A stretch of 39,761 nt of DNA from the NCBI RefSeq assembly GCF_900104475.1, contig NZ_FNJR01000021.1:1-39761 (forward strand). Reading direction: 5' to 3'. The DNA is from Actinopolyspora xinjiangensis (GTDB taxonomy: Bacteria; Actinomycetota; Actinomycetes; Mycobacteriales; Pseudonocardiaceae). Of the stretch, positions 21,358 to 28,575 are shown piece after piece (position 1 is the first letter of the stretch; each line of letters begins with the position of its first letter). The notes under the pieces are model-generated. The model was not told the origin of the DNA. It made no database searches and was given only the letters and a program-made list of their open reading frames with translations. Both the position numbers and the translations under genes were made by a program.

Positions 21358-22608
21358 TCAGTACTGGTCGTACCAGCCCTTCTCGGCGACGTTGCTACTT
21401 CCGCCCGCGGCGGCCATCGCGTCCGCCACCCCGCCGTGCCTGCCTTCGACGTGCTTGTGCAGCCGGTCGGCCATCGGTGCGGCGGTGTCGAGCAGGTCGG
21501 CCAGCTCGTTGATCTGGTTCAGCGTCTCGGCGTCCAGGCTGTTGGCGGTGAGCACGTCGCCGAGGTTGGTCACCTCCTCGTGCGCCAGGGTGAGCAGCTT
21601 CGCCAGCGACTGCAGTGACTGGACGGTGTCGCTGTAGCCCTCGCCGGTCGCGGCGACCGTGTTGTTGGCTGGCATGAGTTCGGCCATGGTGTTGGTGATT
21701 CCTTTCGGTTCCTCGGTTTCTTCCTCGTGCTTGTCGGCGCGTTCCGCGTCGACGTAGATCCGGTGGGGTTGCTGCTCGCCGTTGGCGTGCCGCGAACCAC
21801 CGGACGATTGGGAGCTGCCGGGTGGCGGAGTTTCTGCTCCCGGCGTGGGGCCTGCGCCGCGCGAGTCATCGGCGGCGCCGGAGTCGTGCCACCAGGCGCA
21901 GTCGGGGCACCACCCGTCCTGGTCGAGCTCGTAGGGCTCGGTCAGTCGGGCGCACCATGCGCAGCGGCGGGGGACGGTGCTGCGCACGTGGGGGGTGTGC
22001 CAGCACGTGCGGCACAGGGGCCGTCCGGTGTGGATAACGCGCAGCTCGGTCCAGGGGTAGCGGGCGCGGCAAGCCGCGCACTGCCCGGTGGCTCCGCAGG
22101 CGTCGCCGCTTTCGGCGGGGCTGGTGCAGTCGGGGCAGGCGCCGGTCTGGTCGAGCTGTTCGCCGCGCACCCAGTAGCCGCAGTTGCGGCACTTGGCCAG
22201 CTCCACCCGAGGCCGCGGTGTCTCGCGGCGCCACTGCCGCCAGGCCTCGCGGTAGTGGGCACCCCGGCGTCCGGCTTCGAGCCCGACCCGGTATCCCGAG
22301 CGGCCACCGGAGACGGCGCCGGAGTAGGCGCCGACCGCGCCCGCACCGAGGGCGGCCACAGCTCCGGCGGTGACCCAGCCGGCGGCGTAGACCCACCACA
22401 GCAGGTGGCGCGGCCCGGTGGACACGGCGGCGTGCCACCGGGACTTGGCCGACCTGAGGCGTTCCTGTCGTGCTCGTTCCCTGGCCGCCCCGCGTTCCTC
22501 GGCACGGCGGCGGGCCTCGTCCCAGCGGGCTCTGGTGCGGGCGGTGCTCTGCTCGGCGGCGTGGGTGATCGCGGCCGCCAGCACCATCGCCAGAAGCAGC
22601 ATCCCCAT
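21358..22608 (-). CDS. Membrane-anchored zinc-ribbon protein with C-terminal AICE-type domain
   Basis: One open frame of 416 residues runs from ATG 22608 (GGAGGT upstream). It starts with a membrane helix (MGMLLLAMVLAAAITHAAEQ) and a charged coiled stretch. A second hydrophobic segment (WVTAGAVAALGAGAVGAYSG) follows, then three zinc-ribbon-like Cys pairs: CRNCGYW...CPDC, CAACRARYPW...CRTC and CAWC...CPDC. A low-complexity linker leads to a C-terminal domain from MAELMPANNTVAAT (21687) to GWYDQY. In other actinomycete elements a domain like this occurs as a free protein of about 110 residues, and AAAGGAA upstream of ATG 21687 could allow separate translation. Role unknown; probably transfer-related. 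Confidence 0.6.
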   Translation of the reverse strand: MGMLLLAMVLAAAITHAAEQSTARTRARWDEARRRAEERGAARERARQERLRSAKSRWHAAVSTGPRHLLWWVYAAGWVTAGAVAALGAGAVGAYSGAVSGGRSGYRVGLEAGRRGAHYREAWRQWRRETPRPRVELAKCRNCGYWVRGEQLDQTGACPDCTSPAESGDACGATGQCAACRARYPWTELRVIHTGRPLCRTCWHTPHVRSTVPRRCAWCARLTEPYELDQDGWCPDCAWWHDSGAADDSRGAGPTPGAETPPPGSSQSSGGSRHANGEQQPHRIYVDAERADKHEEETEEPKGITNTMAELMPANNTVAATGEGYSDTVQSLQSLAKLLTLAHEEVTNLGDVLTANSLDAETLNQINELADLLDTAAPMADRLHKHVEGRHGGVADAMAAAGGSSNVAEKGWYDQY

Positions 22609-23018
22609 CACTGACCTCCGATCAGCCTGCCGATGCTGTTCGCACCGACCTGCGAGATCGCTTCGGTCAGCCCGGAGCCCGCCTCGGCCAGCGGACCGAC
22701 ACCGGCCAGGAACAGCACCGGCAGCACGACCAGACAGATCAGCGCCGTCTTGTCGGCCTTCCGGTCGATGCCGATGTCGTAGACGGTCAGCACGATGAGC
22801 AGCAGGGTCGCCGCTCCCACGACGATGCTGCTGTTGACCGGAACGATGCCGACGATCTCGTTGATGCGGGCGGCCAGCCACGCGCCGAGCGCGGTGTCCG
22901 CCAGCGAGCACCCGCCGATGAAGACCAGCGAGGACTTCAGCCACCAGGGGTTGGCCTTCTTGCGCTTCCAAAGGATCGTGACCAGTCCGAAGGCCACGAT
23001 CATGATCGCCCAGGACAA
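22608..23018 (-). CDS. Small integral membrane protein (136 aa)
   Basis: The protein starts MSWAIMIVAFGLVTILWKRK and has about four hydrophobic segments, ending in a Gly/Ser-rich tail. GAGGAG lies 5-7 bases upstream of the ATG at 23018. Its TGA overlaps the ATG of the next gene (TGATG). The topology is reminiscent of PrgI/TrbC-like or Spd membrane components of transfer systems, but no signature motif is seen, so the function stays open. Confidence 0.6.
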   Translation of the reverse strand: MSWAIMIVAFGLVTILWKRKKANPWWLKSSLVFIGGCSLADTALGAWLAARINEIVGIVPVNSSIVVGAATLLLIVLTVYDIGIDRKADKTALICLVVLPVLFLAGVGPLAEAGSGLTEAISQVGANSIGRLIGGQ

Positions 23019-23036
23019 GATTCCTCCTCGGGGAGT

Positions 23037-23588
23037 TCAGACCGCCAGCACGGTGATCAGCACGGCTACGGCGGTGGTCAGCAGGAGTCGGGAAGGCCGG
23101 CGAGCCAGCCAGAGCAGCGCGTATCCCACGGCGGTGATCACCAGGGACACCCAGCCGAACCACTGCCCGGCGGCCCGCAGCGCGGGGATGTCGCCGGACC
23201 ACTCGGCGCGTCGCGCGCGGGTGTGGATGTCGCGGAGGGACGGTGGACGAGCCCGCCACACCGAGCCGTCCAGGGCCGCACGGGCGCTGCTGCCGGCCTC
23301 CGAGGTCCAGGCGGCGGCCGCCTTCCGCAGCTTCACCACGGAGACGTGCGCGGGTCTCCCGCCGTACGAGTGCGGTTCGACTCGACTACTCGTCGTGTTC
23401 GAACCCTGCCGGTCGCTCGGGAACGGCAGCACCTCGCCGCCCTCGGTTTCCGCGTCCTGTTCGGCGGGTTCCTCGCGCGCGCGTGCGCGATCGCGCTCGG
23501 GCTCGCGCTCACGCCCCCGATCGGGACCTTCTTCCGAAGGGTTCGCGGTGGCCGAATCGGGGCTCTCCCACGGATCCGGGATAGGCAT
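23037..23588 (-). CDS. Membrane protein with disordered acidic N-terminus (183 aa)
   Basis: The first 60 residues are low-complexity Glu/Arg/Pro (EPERDRARAREEPAEQDAE and similar). A basic middle follows, and the C-terminus has two hydrophobic helices (FGWVSLVITAVGYALLWLA and LLLTTAVAVLITVLAV). It should sit in the membrane with a large cytoplasmic N-terminal part. Its start overlaps the previous gene's stop by one base (TGATG). Unknown function within the transfer module. Confidence 0.55.
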   Translation of the reverse strand: MPIPDPWESPDSATANPSEEGPDRGREREPERDRARAREEPAEQDAETEGGEVLPFPSDRQGSNTTSSRVEPHSYGGRPAHVSVVKLRKAAAAWTSEAGSSARAALDGSVWRARPPSLRDIHTRARRAEWSGDIPALRAAGQWFGWVSLVITAVGYALLWLARRPSRLLLTTAVAVLITVLAV

Positions 23589-24016
23589 CAGCGGTCACCA
23601 CCTTCGGCGTCGATCAGCTGGGCCTCCTCGCCCAGGTGCCGGGCGTAGTGCTCGAACAGCCGGTCACGCTCCGTTTCCGGCAGCAGCGAGATCGCACCCC
23701 GCAGGCACATCAGCGCGTTGCCCAACCGCGCCGAATCGGTGCCGCTCTGTTTGAGCTTGCTGTCGTAGAGCGCCGCGCTCGCCGCGTTCGGCTCGCCACG
23801 GTCGAGCACCCGCCGCACGTGCTCGGCGATCTCCTCGTACTTCCCGCGCGCCGTCCGGGCCGGAGCGCGGGAGTGGGCGACGGCGCTGAGCAGCGCGTCC
23901 TGCGCGGCCCGGAACCGTTCCACCGGGGTGCTCGCCTTGCGCGCCCGGTCCGCGTGGTGTGCGCTGCGGCGCCGCATCGAGCGCACCCGTTTCGGCTCAC
24001 GCTTCGTCGTCGCCAT
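23588..24016 (-). CDS. Basic helical hypothetical protein (142 aa)
   Basis: The protein starts MATTKREPKRVRSMRRRSAH and is strongly basic at its N-terminus, then helical (RFRAAQDALLSAVAHSRAPA, LYDSKLKQSGTDSARLGNAL). The basic head suggests nucleic-acid contact. ATG 24016 is preceded by GGAGGTGG, 5 bases upstream; ATG 24034 is less well placed. It overlaps the 3' end of the upstream 74-aa gene by 20 bases. I do not recognise the family. Confidence 0.55.
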   Translation of the reverse strand: MATTKREPKRVRSMRRRSAHHADRARKASTPVERFRAAQDALLSAVAHSRAPARTARGKYEEIAEHVRRVLDRGEPNAASAALYDSKLKQSGTDSARLGNALMCLRGAISLLPETERDRLFEHYARHLGEEAQLIDAEGGDR

Positions 24017-24221
24017 GTTCGTCCACCTCCTCACCGCGTGCGCGCATCGCGTCGAGTTCCACTTCGTCGGCGCACTGCCAGATGTCCATCTGGTCGTCGG
24101 CCTGCCAGCGGCCTTCGCACTGCCAGGCGGTCGCGGCTATCGGCCGCCCGGCCGGGCCACGGCGGGTGTGCAGCGCCCGCCGCGCCCGTTCGATCTGTTC
24201 CCGGCTGAACTGTTCGGTCAT
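23997..24221 (-). CDS. Small acidic protein (74 aa)
   Basis: The protein MTEQFSREQIERARRALHTR...DEHGDDEA has a basic helix at the start and an acidic end. Two cysteines (WQCEGRW, WQCADEV) could bind a metal. Its ATG overlaps the stop of the DUF2637 gene by 4 bases (ATGA), so it is translationally coupled. Unknown function. Confidence 0.55.
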   Translation of the reverse strand: MTEQFSREQIERARRALHTRRGPAGRPIAATAWQCEGRWQADDQMDIWQCADEVELDAMRARGEEVDEHGDDEA

Positions 24222-25345
24222 GCCGCGACCTCCGCCCTGCCGTCGCCGCCGCGACCGCGCAGTGCGCGCAGCACCTCCTGCGCCGTGGTGGCGCGGATAC
24301 CGAGGTGCCGCTGCACGGCCCGCCGGCTCGGCCGCGGGTTCAGCTCGCCCGCCTCGATCGCCCGCCGGGTCCGGGCCACCAGTTCGGACAGCTCGTCGGT
24401 GGTTCCCGAATCGGACGCTGTCGAGCTCGCCGAGTCGGTTTTCGCTGTTCCCGCCGGTTCCGAAGGGGTTGGTTCACCGGAGAGCCACCGGCCGATCTCG
24501 GCGGCCAGTTGCTCGCCCGGATCGGTCTCCTCGGGCCGCTGGGAACCGTTCGGCGGCAGGCCGGGAACCACCGCGTCCCGCAGCCGCCGCGCCCCGAGCG
24601 GGCCGCGTCCGAGCGTGACCGTGCCGGGGGCGTGCCGGAGCCGGATCGAACCGTCCGCACCGAGTTCGCCGACCGATCGGCGGACGGCGGCCCGCTCCAT
24701 CCGAACCCTGCGACGCTGCGAGATCCGGTCCGTGCGGGCGGCTTCCCGCTCGGCGCGGGAACGGCGGGTGCGCATCGGAGCGGCGGTGATCAGCTGGTGC
24801 GCGACCACGCCGCCGACCGAGACCAGCGCCATGACCAGCCCGGTCACCACACCGGAGGCGCCGAAGCCGTGCAGGAAGTTCAGCGCGGCGTTGACCGCGG
24901 CGAACGTCCACACCCCGGTGTGCAGCCACCCCGTCGGACGTCCCTGGCGTCGGGCCAGGTGCACCGAGAACGCGAACGCCCACATCGCGCCCTCGCTGAA
25001 CAGCGGCAGCACGCCACCGAGCGGCCCGTAGATGTCCACCCCGTAGGCGGCCATCGCCGACCAGGCCAGCAGCGCGGGAACCACCACGATCACGCTCATC
25101 AGCAGCTCGGTCGGATGCGCGCCGATCCAACCGCCCGCCGAGGCGAGCCGCTGCCTGCGCTCGGCGGCACGACGCCGGCTGCGCTGTTCCCGCTCGGCCC
25201 GCTCCTCGCGGGCCCGCCGCGCGGCGTCCTCGGCCACGGCACGCCGGGTCTCGGCACGCACCGACTCGGCCTCGGCCCTGACGCGTTCCGCCTCGCCCCT
25301 GGCCGCGGCTCGTGCGGCGCGCGGGTCCGTGAAGCGAGTGCTCAT
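24218..25345 (-). CDS. DUF2637-type membrane protein (SpdB-like)
   Basis: The 375-residue protein begins with a long Arg/Ala/Glu helix (residues 1-65) likely to form a coiled coil. Four membrane segments follow (PTELLMSVIVVVPALLAWSA, LPLFSEGAMWAFAFSVHLA, WLHTGVWTFAAVNAALNFLH, VVTGLVMALVSVGGVVAHQL); the F-E/A-W spacing is typical of DUF2637. A C-terminal helix-turn-helix-like part (SRRAVQRHLGIRATTAQEVL) closes it. Such proteins accompany TraB in actinomycete elements and are thought to aid spread. It overlaps both neighbours by 4 bases (ATGA junctions). Confidence 0.72.
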   Translation of the reverse strand: MSTRFTDPRAARAAARGEAERVRAEAESVRAETRRAVAEDAARRAREERAEREQRSRRRAAERRQRLASAGGWIGAHPTELLMSVIVVVPALLAWSAMAAYGVDIYGPLGGVLPLFSEGAMWAFAFSVHLARRQGRPTGWLHTGVWTFAAVNAALNFLHGFGASGVVTGLVMALVSVGGVVAHQLITAAPMRTRRSRAEREAARTDRISQRRRVRMERAAVRRSVGELGADGSIRLRHAPGTVTLGRGPLGARRLRDAVVPGLPPNGSQRPEETDPGEQLAAEIGRWLSGEPTPSEPAGTAKTDSASSTASDSGTTDELSELVARTRRAIEAGELNPRPSRRAVQRHLGIRATTAQEVLRALRGRGGDGRAEVAA

Positions 25346-25725
25346 GCCGCTTCACCTCCGATCTCGGCGAGGCGGCCCTGCTGCCGCAGCTTCCGGAAGA
25401 TCCTGCTCAGCCGCTGGAAGTCGGGCTGGCCGACTCCGCCCCAGCCGCCGTAGCGCTCGCCGCGCAGCAGCGCGCCCGCCAGGCACGCGTCGGCCACCGG
25501 GCAGCCCCGGCACTGCTCGGCGATGCGTTCGCGCTCGGCCCGGATGAGCCGTTCCCCGCTGTCCTCGTCGGCGTTCGGGAAGAACACTTCCACCGGGACC
25601 TCGGCGCAGTTGCGCCGTTCGTCGTCGCTGACCTTCAGGTGCAGCTCCCAGCCGTCGGCCTCGGCGAACCGGGCGGCACGTTCGAGCTGTTCGCGCTGGA
25701 AGTGGGTGATCCTGTTGTTCGGCAT
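25342..25725 (-). CDS. WhiB-family iron-sulfur regulator
   Basis: The 127-residue protein has the four-cysteine WhiB pattern: C40 (RRNCAEVP), then C72-x2-C75-x5-C81 (CRGCPVADAC), which bind a [4Fe-4S] cluster. The signature GGWGGVG loop is at about 93-99, followed by a basic tail (RLSRIFRKLRQQGR) for DNA or sigma-factor contact. WhiB-like proteins are redox-sensing transcription factors found only in actinobacteria and their phages and elements. Here it sits inside the transfer operon, so it probably regulates that element. The ATG overlaps the stop of the upstream 177-aa gene (ATGA-type junction). Confidence 0.9.
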   Translation of the reverse strand: MPNNRITHFQREQLERAARFAEADGWELHLKVSDDERRNCAEVPVEVFFPNADEDSGERLIRAERERIAEQCRGCPVADACLAGALLRGERYGGWGGVGQPDFQRLSRIFRKLRQQGRLAEIGGEAA

Positions 25726-26258
25726 CACGCGGCCTCCGTCCGCACGAGATCGACGAGTGCGCCACCGAGGGCGGAATTGACGAGTCCGCAGAGCTGTTCG
25801 AGTGCTTCCTTGGCGGTCTCGGTGACCGGCACGGCCAGCGGGGAGTAGGCCGGTTCGGGCAGCCGGTCGGTGGGCACGGGGATGTCGAGCCGCAGGATGT
25901 TGGTCACCTGCGTCGGACCGCTGATCCAACCGCTCCCGCGGCTTCGCAGTCCGCGCACGATCTCGGAAGGCAGCTTCGTGGCGAGGTCGACGCGGATCGC
26001 CGTCGTGCCGTCCTCCTCGCGCAGGAGCGTCGCGTCGAGGACCCGGTCGTGCGCGACGAGGTAGCCCGGCGTCATCACCGGTGGCCGCGCGATCCGCCAG
26101 GCGGAGGCGGCGAACTCCACGGGGTCCTCGGTGGGCTCTTCTCCGTCGAGGAAGGCGGCGGTGTTGCGCCGCAGGTACGCCCCGAAGCGGGATTCGGAGT
26201 CGCTGGCGTGGTCGCGGTCGTAGCGGTCGTCGGGGTGAATGAGAAGTGTTGAACGCAC
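25725..26258 (-). CDS. Hypothetical protein (177 aa) with hairpin leader
   Basis: From GTG 26258 the protein begins with VRSTLLIHPDDRYDRDHASD and continues through an alpha/beta region (APGYLVAHDRVLDATLL-like, then NILRLDIPVPTD) with no known motif. GGGAG lies 6 bases upstream of the GTG; the open frame continues upstream but across the neighbouring gene. The mRNA leader carries copy B of the repeated hairpin. The stop overlaps the WhiB start. Unknown function. Confidence 0.6.
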   Translation of the reverse strand: MRSTLLIHPDDRYDRDHASDSESRFGAYLRRNTAAFLDGEEPTEDPVEFAASAWRIARPPVMTPGYLVAHDRVLDATLLREEDGTTAIRVDLATKLPSEIVRGLRSRGSGWISGPTQVTNILRLDIPVPTDRLPEPAYSPLAVPVTETAKEALEQLCGLVNSALGGALVDLVRTEAA

Positions 26259-26282
26259 TGTTGTCTCCCGATAGCTGGGTTG

Positions 26283-26330
26283 AGGTGGACCGTCCGGGGC
26301 GACGGGTGCTTGGCGGCTTCGATCGCCCCG
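26283..26330 (-). promoter_or_regulatory. Repeated 5'-leader hairpin, copy B
   Basis: On the minus strand the stem CGGGGCGA/TCGCCCCG closes the conserved loop CGAAGCCGCCAAGCACCC, followed by GTCCACCTC. The motif ends 25 bases before the GTG at 26258 and starts just after the stop at 26341. Confidence 0.62.
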
Positions 26331-26340
26331 CTCGGCGGAG

Positions 26341-26589
26341 TCAGAGTCCGAGGAGGTGTTTCCCGGACTCGGTGAGTACGGCTCGCACGCGGGCTCCGCC
26401 GATCGCGGAACCGCCCGGTTCGAGCAGCCCGTCGTGCGCCAGGTGGTGAGCCGTGACCTGGTCACAGCAGCAGGCTCCGTCCACGAACAGGTCGGGTTCG
26501 CTGCCTTGGCTCATCTTGACCCGGCCCTCGGCGACCGCGCGTAGCGTCGCGCGTTCCCGGTGGTTGAGCTCAGCGCTCGTGCGGGACAC
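26341..26589 (-). CDS. Small winged-helix-like protein (82 aa)
   Basis: The protein from GTG 26589 begins with VSRTSAELNHRERATLRAVA and continues through a Cys triplet (DGACCCDQ), a helix (VTAHHLAHDGLLEPG) and RARAVLTESGKHLLGL-like strands. The order helix - helix - wing with TESGKHLL at the end is common in small DNA-binding winged helices. AAGGAG lies 8 bases upstream of this GTG; GTG 26598 is too close to that site. Copy C of the repeated hairpin lies in its leader. It overlaps the end of the upstream replication-type gene by 20 bases. Confidence 0.55.
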   Translation of the reverse strand: MSRTSAELNHRERATLRAVAEGRVKMSQGSEPDLFVDGACCCDQVTAHHLAHDGLLEPGGSAIGGARVRAVLTESGKHLLGL

Positions 26590-27463
26590 TGGAATCACTC
26601 CTTCCGGTTTCCTGATCGGTTGGGGTGGACGGCTCGGGGCGGTGGGTGCTTGGCGGCTTCGGCCGCCCCGAGTCGGGATCTGCGTTGCTCGGGTGGCAGT
26701 GCGGGCAGCGCGCCCAGCGGCCGTCCGAGCGTTCGACCGTCCGGCTGGGCTCGTCGCAGCTCCCGCACCACTCCGGCCGTTGCGGTGGTGCGGTGTCCGC
26801 GACGGGTTCCGGCAGATCGTCGAGCCGTGCGTTGAGCACGGCGGCCGGTGACTTCACGCCCTCCGGGTTCGCCCCGAGGTAGTGCGCGAGCCGTTGGCTG
26901 GACCAGCCCGCGGCCAGCGCCTGGACCACTTTCGGTGCGATCCGCTTGCGCTGTCGCGGCGTCAGCGGCCACGAACCCCCGAGCCCGTCGAGCACGGCGT
27001 CGATGTCGGTTTCCGCCTCCTCCTGTTTCCCGGATTCCGCCGCGCGCGAGCCGGTGGAGGGTTCCAGGACGGTTCCGGGTGGTTCGGGCGGCGCAGCTGT
27101 GCCGGGGGTGGGGCGGCGTGGCTGTGCCACCCCTGGGGTGGCAGCGGTGCCACCGGTGGCGTTCTGCCGGGGGTGGCGTTTCGCCGGGGGTGTGGACAAC
27201 TGCTGTCCCATCAGGACGGTGTAGCGGTTGGCCTCCCTTCCGCCGCGCTTGTCGATGTGCAGCTGCCCCTGGTCGGAGAGCTTGCGCAGGATGCGTTGCA
27301 CCGTGCGCTCGTCCAAGCGGGTCTTGCGGGCGAGCGTGCTGATCGAGGGGAAGGCGTTCGTGCCGTCGTCGGCGGCGTTGTCGGCGATCGCCAGCAACAT
27401 CAGCAGCTCCGTTCCCTTGGTCGGGGAGTTGTCCCAGACCCACGTCATGACCTTGATGCTCAT
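26570..27463 (-). CDS. Helix-turn-helix replication-type protein with C-terminal zinc ribbon
   Basis: The 297-residue protein starts MSIKVMTWVWDNSPTKGTEL, the standard opening of the helix-turn-helix proteins that replace Rep in many actinobacterial elements and phages. The winged helix (ISTLARKTRLDERTVQRILR, residues 42-62, then GQLHIDKRGGREANRY) binds DNA. A Pro/Ala-rich linker and a conserved middle domain (LTPRQRKRIAPKVVQALAAG) follow. A zinc ribbon CGSCDEPS...CPHCHPS lies near 235-260. It is likely the replication initiator or its loader for the module, a role inferred from family habit. The tail is proline-rich and disordered, and encodes the copy C hairpin. Confidence 0.65.
   Translation of the reverse strand: MSIKVMTWVWDNSPTKGTELLMLLAIADNAADDGTNAFPSISTLARKTRLDERTVQRILRKLSDQGQLHIDKRGGREANRYTVLMGQQLSTPPAKRHPRQNATGGTAATPGVAQPRRPTPGTAAPPEPPGTVLEPSTGSRAAESGKQEEAETDIDAVLDGLGGSWPLTPRQRKRIAPKVVQALAAGWSSQRLAHYLGANPEGVKSPAAVLNARLDDLPEPVADTAPPQRPEWCGSCDEPSRTVERSDGRWARCPHCHPSNADPDSGRPKPPSTHRPEPSTPTDQETGRSDSSVPHER
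26622..26672 (-). promoter_or_regulatory. Repeated 5'-leader hairpin, copy C
   Basis: On the minus strand CTCGGGGCGG pairs with CCGCCCCGAG around the conserved loop CGAAGCCGCCAAGCACCC, followed by GTCCACCCC. It ends about 32 bases before GTG 26589 and lies inside the 3' coding end of the upstream gene, so the sequence is constrained twice. Confidence 0.62.
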
Positions 27464-27511
27464 TCGGTCCTCGGGTTCACACAGGCGATTCCGGCGTGCT
27501 GTCGGTCGGGA

Positions 27512-27769
27512 TCACGCCGCGCCTTCCACCGCGAACTCGGCGGCGTCGACGGTGCTGTTGCGCTCGATCGCGGTGTCGACCATCTCGTCCACGGCCTTGG
27601 CCGGGACGATCAAGCGGCCCCGGATGCGGATCGCGGGAAACTCGCGGCCGGCGATCGCTCGGTACAGCGTCATCGAGGACACCCCGAAGAGCTGGGCTAC
27701 TTGCTCGACGCTGTAGAAGCGGGGCGCTTCGGCGGTCGCTCCGCTCCGGCTGTTGAACATCTGCCTCAC
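27512..27769 (-). CDS. Xis/MerR-like helix-turn-helix protein
   Basis: The 85-residue protein from GTG 27769 (GGAGG 6 bases upstream) has the excisionase-type DNA-binding domain: FYSVEQVAQLFGVSSMTLYR (helix-turn-helix) and IRIRGRLIVPAKAVDEMVDT (wing and closing helix). It is the first gene of the leftward transfer module, divergent from an XRE repressor across an 18-bp palindrome. With no integrase visible, it may act as a recombination directionality factor for an absent integrase or as an activator of the operon. Confidence 0.75.
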   Translation of the reverse strand: MRQMFNSRSGATAEAPRFYSVEQVAQLFGVSSMTLYRAIAGREFPAIRIRGRLIVPAKAVDEMVDTAIERNSTVDAAEFAVEGAA

Positions 27770-27814
27770 CTGTTGCCTCCAATCTCGCTGTGGACACGAG
27801 CAACAATAGCTAAC

Positions 27815-27832
27815 GTAGCCAATATTGGCTAC
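27815..27832. promoter_or_regulatory. 18-bp perfect palindromic operator
   Basis: GTAGCCAATATTGGCTAC lies between the divergent Xis-like and XRE genes. Related half-sites (AGCTAACGTAGCC, and GCTAACC near 27889) flank it. It is the probable binding site of the XRE repressor encoded at 27931, as in phage-like genetic switches. Confidence 0.7.
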
Positions 27833-27930
27833 CCCTGATTGGGAATCGGTTCGTTCGTGCAGGTCGATCGACGGAATCAGCTACGAAGGCGCTAACCTTG
27901 GCGCTGCGGTGACGCGCGTGGAGGTGAGCA

Positions 27931-28293
27931 GTGGAGGACGACTGGGCCGCTGTGGCGGAGGCGATCTCGAACCGCCTGCGTGAGCTGGGACTGACCCAGT
28001 TGGAAGTCGCGGCCAGGTCCAAGGTTTCGCCGGCCACCATCCGCGAGCTGCAGTACAACAAGATGCCGCGGCGCAGGAACCCGCGAACCCTCGAAGCGCT
28101 GTCCGAAGCGCTGGACTGGCCCCCCGACTACCTGGGGAACGTGCTCAGCGGAGCGGCGGCACGGCCACACGCCGACGAGGCGAACGATCCGGTGCTGCGC
28201 AAGCTCGACGACGTGCTCGATCAGCTCGAGCAGCTCAGGAGCCGCGTCGATGCCGTCGAGCGGCGCCAAGCAGGCGAAGCCGAGCAGTCCTGA
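27931..28293 (+). CDS. XRE-family repressor with coiled-coil tail
   Basis: The 120-residue protein begins MEDDWAAVAEAISNRLRELG and has an XRE helix-turn-helix (LTQLEVAARSKVSPATIREL, residues 20-40, with the recognition helix facing DNA). A long C-terminal helix (PVLRKLDDVLDQLEQLRSRVDAV in outline) is a coiled coil for dimer formation. GGAGGTGAGCA precedes the GTG start at 27931. Divergent from the transfer module, it is probably its master repressor. A small gene overlaps its 3' end on the other strand. Confidence 0.8.
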   Translation: MEDDWAAVAEAISNRLRELGLTQLEVAARSKVSPATIRELQYNKMPRRRNPRTLEALSEALDWPPDYLGNVLSGAAARPHADEANDPVLRKLDDVLDQLEQLRSRVDAVERRQAGEAEQS

Positions 28294-28420
28294 GCTCGCG
28301 CACCCGGTCGATCAGCTCGTCGATCTCGGCGATCGAGACGCCGGGGGAGTGCTCGCCTCCGGGCTCGTGGGGTCGCTCGTTCGACCGAATCGCGGGAAGA
28401 TCCTTCTCGTCACGGGGCAT
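28235..28420 (-). CDS. Small helical protein (61 aa) overlapping the repressor gene
   Basis: From ATG 28420, with GAAGGAA 7 bases upstream, the frame gives MPRDEKDLPAIRSNERPHEP, then SIAEIDELIDRVRELRTARL and a basic end. The helical C-terminal half looks like a real short protein, and third positions are G/C rich. It overlaps 59 bases of the oppositely oriented repressor gene. It may be a genuine antisense small gene; confidence is limited because of the overlap. Confidence 0.45.
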   Translation of the reverse strand: MPRDEKDLPAIRSNERPHEPGGEHSPGVSIAEIDELIDRVRELRTARLRLLGAARRHRRGS

Positions 28421-28485
28421 CCGCTCGTTCCTTCGCTGCTCTCGTCGACTGCCGCCCACTACTGTGGGAGCGGGAAGCGGTGAGA

Positions 28486-28544
28486 ACCCGCACGCGAGAA
28501 CACCCGCACCAGGGTGCGGGTCGGACCCGCACAAAAGTGCGAGT
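28486..28544. promoter_or_regulatory. Cluster of five octamer sites upstream of the XRE-TPR gene
   Basis: ACCCGCAC occurs at 28486, 28502 and 28525. Its complement GTGCGGGT occurs at 28514 and a variant GTGCGAGT at 28537. They form nested inverted repeats (ACCCGCACC-AG-GGTGCGGGT is perfect). Spacing is 16, 12, 11 and 12 bases. This is a probable multi-site operator for the XRE-TPR regulator whose ATG is at 28576. Confidence 0.6.
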
Positions 28545-28575
28545 TCCGGCTGCGTGGGAGAGGTTGAATGACGGC

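Larger units (their letters stand above)
18994..28420. mobile_element. AICE-like transfer/replication module without visible integrase
   Basis: A leftward run of tightly overlapping genes (27769 down to 19288) holds an Xis-like protein, a helix-turn-helix replication-type protein, a WhiB protein, a DUF2637 membrane protein, several small membrane proteins and a TraB-like ATPase, with a divergent XRE repressor. This is AICE gene content, but no integrase and no flanking att repeat is visible. It may be a domesticated or decayed element. The outer limits are uncertain. Confidence 0.5.

Noticed and set aside
21358-23259. A single 633-residue gene from 23259
   Set aside because: The upstream part overlaps other well-supported genes (22608-23018 and 23037-23588) and is low complexity. 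A good ribosome-binding site marks ATG 22608.
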